A DNA stretch of 7,801 nt from Pseudomonadota bacterium (GTDB lineage: Bacteria; Pseudomonadota; Alphaproteobacteria; Rhizobiales; Rhizobiaceae), in contig JAEYRU010000213.1 of assembly GCA_023435335.1 (NCBI GenBank), forward strand, positions 1 to 7,801, written 5' to 3'. How positions within the stretch are numbered: the stretch's first letter is position 1; the number at the start of each line of letters is the position of its first letter. A program made the translations under genes and the position numbers. Positions 1-5,160 of the stretch are shown here, piece after piece. Under the pieces are notes generated by a model. That model worked only from the letters and a program-made list of their open reading frames with translations. It did not search any database and was not told the DNA's origin.

Positions 1-297
1 GGCAAGTTGATTGAGGTTGCTGGCGAGGCGCGAGCGCCCCAGCAGAGCCAGTGTTTTCGCAAGCGCGGTCCGGTCCTCAAGTGGCTGGCCGGACGCGCGC
101 TTGCGCAGCGGCTTTCCATCCAGCGCCTTGGCCTTGATGTAAGCGCCGAGCGGCATGCCGGCAGCCTCTGCGGCCAGCCGAGTCCGCTCGTCTTCCGTCA
201 AACGCAGGCTGAAAGGCGCAGGGCGTTTGCGCCTTGGCTTTGCCGGCCGGGTTTTCTTATCCTGGGAAGCAGAACCGTAGGTATCCGTCAGGGACAT
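1..297 (-). CDS. mobC: MobC-family plasmid/IME mobilization protein (partial, N-terminal 99 residues)
   Basis: Probable relaxosome accessory protein that binds DNA near oriT and helps a relaxase start conjugative mobilization. The ATG is at 297-295 and the frame stays open to the window edge, so the C-terminus is missing. After a basic N-terminal tail (about residues 14-26, rich in K, R and P) comes a ribbon-helix-helix-like stretch, FSLRLTEDERTRL followed by AAGMPLGAYIKAKAL. It ends in LLGRSRLASNLNQLA, which I recognise as the MobC signature. The preceding small gene (stop 290-288) overlaps this start by 10 bases, suggesting translational coupling. I see no strong ribosome binding site directly before the ATG, which fits coupling. 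Its place beside the 3' end of a tRNA suggests an integrated mobilizable element rather than a free plasmid. The family call is from motif recognition; the relaxase gene expected downstream lies outside the window. Confidence 0.82.
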   Translation of the reverse strand, partial: MSLTDTYGSASQDKKTRPAKPRRKRPAPFSLRLTEDERTRLAAEAAGMPLGAYIKAKALDGKPLRKRASGQPLEDRTALAKTLALLGRSRLASNLNQLA

Positions 298-537
298 GGC
301 GGCACCGGAGGTTTACGCCTCAGGTGCTCTAGCTGGGTGTTCCAGTCGGCCAGGACCTCGAACAATTGGTTCGAAGTTTCGCCATCAAGGCGCGCCAGTT
401 CAGTTCCCCAGGCAGTCCATTCTTGGCACCCGCCCTCCGGACGCCCCCCGTCGTTCGGCATAGGTTTCGGCGCGCAGGGTCCACAAGCGGGCTTGCCGCG
501 AACGCCCAAGCGTCTGAGAGAAGTTCAGGGATCGACA
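288..537 (-). pseudogene. Small gene before mobC, apparently frameshifted and lacking a clear start
   Basis: I do not recognise this protein. Two overlapping minus-strand frames each carry protein-like sequence. The first, from 537 to a stop at 402-400, includes LWTLRAETYAERRGASGGR and ends in MDCLGN. The second, ending at the TGA at 290-288, includes TELARLDGETSNQLFEVLAD and ends in PPVPPCP. They meet at a run of four C on the plus strand (406-409). Removing one base there joins them as MDCLG-TELARLDG and gives about 83 residues. The first frame has a stop at 540-538 and no ATG or GTG after it, so the 5' end also looks lost, about 17 bases from the tRNA end. Alternatively the second frame alone is a real gene starting at TTG 509 (73 residues) or at the ATG at 461-459 (57 residues). 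The overlap with the mobC start suggests an old co-transcribed pair. Confidence 0.4.
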
Positions 538-556
538 TCACGGTGATATAGGTAGA

Positions 557-633
557 TGGCGCACCCGACAGGATTCGAACCTGTGACCTCTGCCTTCGGA
601 GGGCAGCACTCTATCCAGCTGAGCTACGGGTGC
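557..633 (-). tRNA. tRNA-Arg (anticodon CCG)
   Basis: On the minus strand the sequence folds as a complete 77-base cloverleaf. The acceptor GCACCCG (633-627) pairs with CGGGTGC (567-561), followed by discriminator G (560) and an encoded CCA (559-557). The anticodon stem is CTGCC/GGCAG with loop CTCCGAA, giving anticodon CCG, which reads the Arg codon CGG. The T arm contains GGTTCGAATCC. Nothing is missing, so the gene should be functional. Its 3' end faces the mobilization genes at 1-540, the usual orientation when an integrative element uses a tRNA 3' end as its attachment site. Confidence 0.97.
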
Positions 634-757
634 ATCCCGCGAAGGCAGGATGGTGGCGCTCGCGCGCCCCGGCCGCTTCATAGCCCAAGGCGGCGATAGC
701 GGCAACGCAAAATCCGCTACGCCAGTACGGGGGCGGCCAGGTTGATGCCGGTTCGAC

Positions 758-793
758 GGGCGCGCCAGTCCGCTGAGCGGCGCGCCCCTTTTT
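758..793. terminator. GC-rich hairpin with T-tract on the plus strand
   Basis: A perfect 9-bp inverted repeat (GGGCGCGCC at 758-766, GGCGCGCCC at 779-787) encloses a 12-base loop and is followed on the plus strand by C and five T (789-793). It lies 14 bases beyond the stop codon of the minus-strand amidohydrolase gene. Read on the minus strand the A-tract comes before the stem and no U-tract follows it, so it is not a canonical intrinsic terminator for that gene. It could still mark or protect the mRNA 3' end. As a canonical terminator it would stop plus-strand transcription coming from the tRNA side. The rest of 634-801 shows nothing I can name. Confidence 0.5.
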
Positions 794-801
794 CGGTCCG
801 C

Positions 802-2310
802 TCAGGCTCGGAACAGGTCCCTTGCGACCCCTGCAGCCTCGAACAGATGGTCGCGGCTGGCTTCCAGTTCGCCACGCAGCTTCGGTAGGTCCACGTCGAG
901 CAGCTTGCCCTTCCACTTGCGCAGCCTGCCGGCGACCATGACCGTATCCACATTGCTGCGGTCCATCAGCGTCACCACCGCGCCGGGCACGTGGTTCAGC
1001 GGCGTGACGTTGATCGCCGTGGCGTCGAGCAGGATGATGTCGGCCTCCTTGCCCGGCGTCAGCGATCCCGTCTTGCCGTCGAGCTTCAGGCCCTTCGCCC
1101 CCTCGAGGGTGGCGAACCGGATGACATCGCGGGACGTGAGCAGGTCCGGCAGGTTCTCCTCCCCGGCCAGCGCGCGTTCGTTGACGAAGGCGCGCTGCAG
1201 CGTGAAAGTCGAGCGCATCTGCGTGAACGGATCCGCCGTCATCGTGCATTCGACGTCGCTCGACAGCGAAGGCTGCATGCCGAGATCGAGCGCCTTCTGG
1301 ATCGGCGGCATGCCGTGACGCATGGCCATCTCGATCGGCACGGCCAGCGAAACGTGCGAACCCGCATCGGCCGCCGTCTTCCATGCCATGTCGGACATGC
1401 CGGTCATGTGGATGAAGATGTTGTCCGGGCCGAACTGGCCGCTTTCCGCCAACTGGTCAAAGGTCGGGGCCATGCCGAACGTGCCGACCACGTGAAGCGC
1501 GACCGGAATGCCCAGCTCGCGGCCGATCTTCCAGGCCTCCTCGTAGCCGGGAATGTAGATCTCCCCGCCCATGACCATGGTGAGCAACTGGTCGTCCGAC
1601 GAGAAATGCTCGGTCTTCAGGCGGCGCGCGTCGCCCGGGTATTTTGCCTGGTCGCCCCACCCCTCGAAGTAGCCGAAGACGGAGCGGCGACCTGCATCTC
1701 GTAGCGCCTGCACCACCGCGTCGGAATGCTCGGGCGAATGATGGATCTGCGAGACGTCCATCACCGTCGTCACGCCCGCATCGAGCTGCGCAATCGAGCC
1801 GAAGAGTTCGTTGATGTAGACGTCCTGCGGACGGTAGACCGTCGAGAACTTCTGCAGGATGTATTCGTAGTAATTGACTGCGCCGTGCGGCTTGCCATCG
1901 TTGACGAGGATGCCGTCGGCCAGGAAGCTGCGCAGTGCGGTCTCGAACTGGTGGTGGTGGGTATCGACGAAGCCCGGCATGACGATCATGCCGGTCGCGT
2001 CGATGACCTCGGCATCGCCGGCATCGAGATTGGGACCGACCGCCTCGATCGTGCGGCCTGAGACAAGCACGTCGGCCTCGGCGAAATCTCCGACCCCGGA
2101 ATCCATGCTCAGGACATGACCACCCCTGATGAGCACGCGGCGGCCCGCCTCGCCCGTGCCGGCTGGCGCCTCCTGCGCGCCGGCAGCCGTGGAGGACAGC
2201 AGCGTCGTCGCAGCCGCCGCCGCGCCAACCATGACCGAAGCCTTGAGGAAGTCGCGCCTTGATTCGTCGCAGGTCGGTTGCGGACGGCCCTCATCGCAGA
2301 GTCTGCACAT
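802..2310 (-). CDS. Tat-exported metal-dependent amidohydrolase
   Basis: A 502-residue amidohydrolase-superfamily enzyme (TrzA/AtzA/SsnA-like clan), expected to hydrolyse a C-N or similar bond in the periplasm. The ATG at 2310-2308 is chosen because GGAGGAGAA sits just before it; a TTG five codons upstream lies in the ribosome binding site. The N-terminus carries Cys2, Cys5 and Cys14, then a twin-arginine motif RRDFLK (18-23), an alanine-rich hydrophobic stretch (about 24-43) and a likely AxA-type cleavage site near 44-46. A small beta domain follows, then the metal-binding barrel: HxH at 118-120 in VDTHHHQ, His273 in ALHVV, His301 in IHMTG and Asp352 in SSDVE. The C-terminal strand region has GSLTPGKEADIILLD. 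Metal ligands are intact, but the Glu that chlorohydrolases and deaminases of the clan place three residues after the third His is Gly276. It has its own promoter-operator module, so it should respond to the same inducer as the plus-strand operon. The substrate cannot be read from sequence. Confidence 0.9.
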   Translation of the reverse strand: MCRLCDEGRPQPTCDESRRDFLKASVMVGAAAAATTLLSSTAAGAQEAPAGTGEAGRRVLIRGGHVLSMDSGVGDFAEADVLVSGRTIEAVGPNLDAGDAEVIDATGMIVMPGFVDTHHHQFETALRSFLADGILVNDGKPHGAVNYYEYILQKFSTVYRPQDVYINELFGSIAQLDAGVTTVMDVSQIHHSPEHSDAVVQALRDAGRRSVFGYFEGWGDQAKYPGDARRLKTEHFSSDDQLLTMVMGGEIYIPGYEEAWKIGRELGIPVALHVVGTFGMAPTFDQLAESGQFGPDNIFIHMTGMSDMAWKTAADAGSHVSLAVPIEMAMRHGMPPIQKALDLGMQPSLSSDVECTMTADPFTQMRSTFTLQRAFVNERALAGEENLPDLLTSRDVIRFATLEGAKGLKLDGKTGSLTPGKEADIILLDATAINVTPLNHVPGAVVTLMDRSNVDTVMVAGRLRKWKGKLLDVDLPKLRGELEASRDHLFEAAGVARDLFRA

Positions 2311-2385
2311 GATTTCTCCTCCCAAAGAAAATCGAGTGACGGATAGCCCTTCATATCGGCGAGGGCTGCAATTCGCCCCTCCAAG

Positions 2386-2410
2386 TTTTCGCTATGCGAA
2401 AAACTTTTCG
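2386..2410. promoter_or_regulatory. Three-half-site operator before the amidohydrolase (probable IclR-type site)
   Basis: Plus-strand TTTTCG (2386-2391), five bases, CGAAAA (2397-2402), two bases, TTTTCG (2405-2410). The first two half-sites sit in a perfect 7-bp palindrome TTTTCGC-TAT-GCGAAAA. The same arrangement, in the same orientation relative to the regulated gene, occurs at 4302-4326. Operators of the IclR relatives PcaU and PobR are known to have three sequence repeats, so the regulator at 2504-3319 is the likely binder (inference). On the minus strand it begins 38 bases after the first base of TTGACA, near or just beyond the predicted transcription start, a position suited to repression. 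Confidence 0.75.
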
Positions 2411-2419
2411 GATAGTGGT

Positions 2420-2448
2420 AGAGTGACGGGGAAAGCGGGTTCTGTCAA
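2420..2448 (-). promoter_or_regulatory. Candidate promoter of the amidohydrolase gene
   Basis: Minus-strand TTGACA at 2448-2443, a perfect -35 consensus, then 17 bases and a poor -10 (CACTCT, 2425-2420). TTGACAGAACC closely matches TTGACAGGACC of the promoter at 4264, and the operator follows at an identical distance, which supports it despite the weak -10. The transcript would have a leader of roughly 100 bases containing a small hairpin (AGCCCT/AGGGCT, 2345-2367). Confidence 0.5.
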
Positions 2449-2503
2449 CTCGGCGGAGCCACGCCGAAGGGCCGGTTCTATTGTGGATGGCGCTGTTGCG
2501 ACC

Positions 2504-3319
2504 TCAGCGGACGCCGATGATCGATTCCAGGACCGGGTAGCGCATGATGGTCTGAGCGAGCCTTTCGGCCGTCTCGCGCAGGGCCTCCAGCCGGTTCGTT
2601 ACGAGTTCCTCGGCTGTGACCAGCCCGCTGTAGCCGGAGGAGTTGAGCGCCGCGATTGTCCGCCCCGACGCCCCGCGAATCGGAACCGCCACCGCGGTGA
2701 TGCCGTAGTCGAGCTGGTCCACGGAGGTCGAATAGCCTTGGTTGCGCACCTCCAGCATGATCTTGCGCAGTTCGCCCCTGTCGACCACCGTCTTGCGGGT
2801 CAGCGCCACCGGTTCCACCTCGGACAGGTACCGCTCCAGATCCTCGTCGGGCAGTCCGGCGATCAGGACACGACCCAATGAAGTGGCATGAGCGGGATAA
2901 TGCGCGCCTACAGTCGCAGTGGGACGGCGCGCGCGTTGCTCGGAATAGTGGGCGATGTAGAGAACGTCGTGGCCTTCCAGCGTCGCGACCGAGGAAGCAT
3001 CGCCGAATTTCCCGACCAGTGCCTTCAGTTCGGGCTGCAGCACTTCGTCGACGCGGGCCGAAAAATAGAAAGCGGAACCAAGGCTCATTACCTTGGGCCG
3101 GAGGTGAAAGCGCTTGTCCGTCTGTCCGACATAGCCCAGCGCCTTGAGCGTTATGAGGCTGCGTCGCGCGGCGGCCGGGCTAAGTCCGACGCGCCGGGCT
3201 ACGTCGCTCAGGGTCATCTCCGGATGATCGGAATCAAAGCACTCGAGTATTGCCAGACCCTTTGCCAGCGCCTCGACGAACTCCGCAGGGCGCTCCCGGT
3301 CCAGATTGTCGTCCAGCAT
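2504..3319 (-). CDS. IclR-family transcriptional regulator (PcaR/PcaU/PobR-like)
   Basis: A 271-residue regulator of typical IclR length. Residues about 12-75 form the winged helix-turn-helix (EFVEALAKGLAILECF, then LSDVARRVGLSPAAARRSL with the recognition helix, then YVGQTDKRFHL for the wing). The C-terminal ligand-binding domain carries YPAHATSLGRVLIAGL, the usual core near the effector pocket, and DYGITAVAVPIRG. The long N-terminal lead and the FVEALAKGL start resemble regulators of protocatechuate, p-hydroxybenzoate and beta-ketoadipate genes, so an aromatic or ring-cleavage acid is a reasonable inducer class (inference). The ATG at 3319-3317 is preceded by AGGGGA at good spacing. It begins 27 bases after the dioxygenase stop, so the two genes are probably co-transcribed and the regulator may control its own expression from the divergent region at 4211-4335. 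Confidence 0.92.
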   Translation of the reverse strand: MLDDNLDRERPAEFVEALAKGLAILECFDSDHPEMTLSDVARRVGLSPAAARRSLITLKALGYVGQTDKRFHLRPKVMSLGSAFYFSARVDEVLQPELKALVGKFGDASSVATLEGHDVLYIAHYSEQRARRPTATVGAHYPAHATSLGRVLIAGLPDEDLERYLSEVEPVALTRKTVVDRGELRKIMLEVRNQGYSTSVDQLDYGITAVAVPIRGASGRTIAALNSSGYSGLVTAEELVTNRLEALRETAERLAQTIMRYPVLESIIGVR

Positions 3320-3346
3320 CGCGAAAGTCCCCTGCGGTGTTGCTTC

Positions 3347-4210
3347 TCAACCCTCCGGCGCCATCACGAAGTCGAACTTCAGCATCGCGTCCGGCTTGCG
3401 CTCGAGCGGCAGATCGCCCGCCTTGTCGGCCTTGTAGGGCTCGACCTTGGCGATCAGCGACCGACGTACGCCGAACACCGCGTCGTTGTCGATATACTCG
3501 GTGTTCTCGAAGAACACTTCCGTCACGTTCGTGCGCATGCCCTTGGCACGAAGCATGAAATGCAGATGCGCGGCCCGCCAGTTATGGCGGGAACCGGCGC
3601 GGAGCAGTTCCCCGACAGGACCGTCGTCCGGCACCGTATAGGGCTTCGGCAGGACAGTCGTATAGAAGTAGCGTCCCTGTTCGTCAGTCTCGAAGATGCC
3701 GCGCAGGTCGTATTTGTTCTGCCCGCGCTCCTGTTCCTGGATCGGGTAGGTTCCAGAGCTGTCGGCCTGCCAGGTGTCGACGATCGCACCGGCCAGCGGC
3801 TGTCCTAGAATGTGGCGCACGGTACCGTGCACGAGCACCAGCGCGCCCTGGCGATCACCTGCGAGATCCGCCCCTAGCGTCTTGCGCGGCGCATTGTCGA
3901 GATAAAACGGGCCGAGATTGCTGCCCTCGGTCGCGCCGCCGCGCGTGTTGATCATGTCGACTAGGGCCGAAAAACCGAGCACGTCGGACAGCAGGATGAA
4001 CTCCTGCCGCTCGGGCGTGGAGATCTTGCCGCAATCGTACAGGAAGGTCAGTACCCGCATCCATTCGTCATGGGTGAGGTTCACTTCCCTGGTATAGTCG
4101 TGAAGATGGTCGATCAGCGTGTCCAGCAGGAACTTGAATCTCGAGCCTTCCTGCGTACGAAAGCTTGTCTTCACCGCCTCGGTGATCGTGAACTGATTTA
4201 TGTCGCGCAT
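3347..4210 (-). CDS. Intradiol ring-cleavage dioxygenase (hydroxyquinol/catechol 1,2-dioxygenase-like)
   Basis: A 287-residue non-haem Fe(III) enzyme that opens an aromatic ring between two adjacent hydroxylated carbons; cytoplasmic, no signal peptide. Residues about 1-100 form the helical N-terminal dimerization domain of the catechol/hydroxyquinol group. SNLGPFYLDNAP (98-108) matches the LGPF(Y/H) stretch typical of hydroxyquinol dioxygenases. The four iron ligands are visible: Tyr155 (SGTYPIQ), Tyr191 (LPKPYTVP), His215 and His217 (AAHLHF), with Arg212 in the place of the conserved arginine. Differences from common members include Pro after Tyr155 and Ala213 where RPAHLHF has Pro, so the ring substituent accepted may be unusual. 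The ATG at 4210-4208 has GGGAGGA before it. The gene is first in a likely dioxygenase-iclR transcript and divergent from the lyase operon. Hydroxyquinol or a substituted catechol is the likeliest substrate; no maleylacetate reductase or muconate cycloisomerase gene is in the window. Confidence 0.92.
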   Translation of the reverse strand: MRDINQFTITEAVKTSFRTQEGSRFKFLLDTLIDHLHDYTREVNLTHDEWMRVLTFLYDCGKISTPERQEFILLSDVLGFSALVDMINTRGGATEGSNLGPFYLDNAPRKTLGADLAGDRQGALVLVHGTVRHILGQPLAGAIVDTWQADSSGTYPIQEQERGQNKYDLRGIFETDEQGRYFYTTVLPKPYTVPDDGPVGELLRAGSRHNWRAAHLHFMLRAKGMRTNVTEVFFENTEYIDNDAVFGVRRSLIAKVEPYKADKAGDLPLERKPDAMLKFDFVMAPEG

Positions 4211-4263
4211 CCGGCGTCCTCCCTTTCATCTCCGCATCGCCCGCCACATGGCCGGCCCTGCCC

Positions 4264-4291
4264 TTGACAGGACCGTAAATCGAGCCATAGT
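4264..4291 (+). promoter_or_regulatory. Candidate promoter of the lyase/CoA-transferase/TRAP operon
   Basis: TTGACA (4264-4269), 16 bases, CATAGT (4286-4291, four of six to the -10 consensus). Transcription would start near 4298, giving a leader of about 38 bases before the ATG at 4336. TTGACAGGACC is nearly the same as the element before the amidohydrolase, with the operator at the same offset. Confidence 0.55.
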
Positions 4292-4300
4292 TTCCGACAA
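4272..4300 (-). promoter_or_regulatory. Weak candidate promoter for the dioxygenase-iclR transcript
   Basis: Minus-strand TTGTCG (4300-4295), 17 bases, TACGGT (4277-4272). The matches are modest and the call rests mostly on the need for a leftward promoter in this divergent region. The three-half-site operator at 4302-4326 would lie directly upstream of its -35, a position where IclR regulators such as PcaU can activate. It overlaps the rightward promoter at 4264-4291. Confidence 0.25.
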
Positions 4301-4301
4301 G

Positions 4302-4326
4302 AGAAAAAGTTTTCGGAATGCGAAAA
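4302..4326. promoter_or_regulatory. Three-half-site operator in the divergent region (probable IclR-type site)
   Basis: Plus-strand AGAAAA (4302-4307), two bases, TTTTCG (4310-4315), five bases, CGAAAA (4321-4326). This is the arrangement of 2386-2410 read on the other strand; only the outer half-site is imperfect (A for C). It ends just before the ribosome binding site GAGGA (4327-4331) of the lyase gene, so a bound protein would block rightward transcription, while for the leftward dioxygenase transcript it lies upstream of the candidate promoter. One site may therefore serve both directions. Confidence 0.75.
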
Positions 4327-4335
4327 GAGGAATAG

Positions 4336-5151
4336 ATGCGCATAGGCAAGCAGGACGGCGCATACACGGCTATCGCCACGTCCGATGCGGATACGATCAC
4401 CGTGCGTGGTCATGACCTATGCGCCGAACTCATCGGAAAGACCGACTTCACCGACTACTTCTGGCTTCTCGTCCTCGGTGAACGTCCCACGGAAGTGCAG
4501 CGCGCCGTCACCAATGCCTGCCTGGTGGCAATCGCCGAACACGGGCTGGTGCCCAGCGTGCAGGCTGCGCGCATGACGTTGGCCGCCGCACCCGAGGCAT
4601 GGCAGGGCGCGATGTCGGCGGGACTTCTCGGCATGGGTTCGGTGGTAGCGGGCAGCTCCGAGACGGCCGGCCGCTATCTCGTGGAGGTCGTGGAAGGCAG
4701 CCGCAACTCCGGCCATGACATCACTGTCGCAGCCCGACGCAGCCTCGAGGCGCTGAAAGCGAAGCGTGCGAAGGTTCCCGGCCTGGGTCACCCGCAGCAC
4801 AACACGGGCGACCCGCGCGCCAACGTGCTTCTCAAGCTTGCCGACGAACTGGGCGTGTCAGGCGACTATGTCGCCTGCCTGCGCGCCATCGGCAGGGAGG
4901 CGCCGGAGATCATGAAACGGCCCCTGCCCATCAACGTATCCGGCGCCATCCCGGCCCTGATGCTCGACGCAGGATGGCCGATCGACGCAATGAAGGGCAT
5001 TCCGCTCCTGGCTCGCGCGGCGGGCCTGGTCGCGCATCTGTACGAGGAATCGCAGCGTTCCATCGGGTTCATACTGTCCCACAAGGCAGACCTCGCGATC
5101 GAATATGACGGTCCGCGACCGACCTCTTCCGCGCACAAGAAGTCGGCCTGA
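4336..5151 (+). CDS. Citryl-CoA lyase-like, short citrate-synthase-family protein
   Basis: A 271-residue protein of the short citrate-synthase-like family usually annotated citryl-CoA lyase, which splits citryl-CoA into acetyl-CoA and oxaloacetate. Citrate synthases themselves are much longer. Recognisable parts are GLLGMGSVVAGSSETAG (96-112), matching the small-domain region; VPGLGHPQHNTGDPRA (147-162), equivalent to the GHRVYKxxDPR segment with catalytic His152; and LPINVSGAIPALMLDAG (197-213), equivalent to the stretch that carries the catalytic Asp. Here that position is Ser202. The first citrate-synthase His (LHGGA) is also absent. The ATG follows GAGGA with four spacer bases, directly after the operator. 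It is the first gene of a tight operon, nine bases before the CoA-transferase gene. That pairing suggests the transferase makes a CoA thioester that this protein cleaves or condenses; the true substrate is probably not citrate (inference). Confidence 0.82.
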   Translation: MRIGKQDGAYTAIATSDADTITVRGHDLCAELIGKTDFTDYFWLLVLGERPTEVQRAVTNACLVAIAEHGLVPSVQAARMTLAAAPEAWQGAMSAGLLGMGSVVAGSSETAGRYLVEVVEGSRNSGHDITVAARRSLEALKAKRAKVPGLGHPQHNTGDPRANVLLKLADELGVSGDYVACLRAIGREAPEIMKRPLPINVSGAIPALMLDAGWPIDAMKGIPLLARAAGLVAHLYEESQRSIGFILSHKADLAIEYDGPRPTSSAHKKSA

Positions 5152-5160
5152 GGCGACGCG

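Noticed and set aside
7..546. 179-residue plus-strand open frame
   Set aside because: It is the antisense of mobC and the small gene before it; the protein is low-complexity in Arg, Gly and Pro with no recognisable motif, whereas the minus strand gives a clear MobC.
611..1384. 257-residue minus-strand frame overlapping the tRNA and the amidohydrolase 3' end
   Set aside because: It runs into the tRNA gene and is an out-of-frame reading of the amidohydrolase with Arg/Gly/Ala-rich composition and no motif.
2109..2384. 91-residue minus-strand frame starting with TTG in the amidohydrolase leader
   Set aside because: The first 25 residues look protein-like, but the rest is an arginine-rich out-of-frame reading of the Tat signal region, and the better ribosome binding site serves the amidohydrolase ATG.
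2450..2467. Hairpin TCGGCG/CGCCGA downstream of the iclR gene
   Set aside because: Only a 6-bp stem and no U-tract on the minus strand; it directly precedes the TTGACA promoter element, so I do not call it a terminator.
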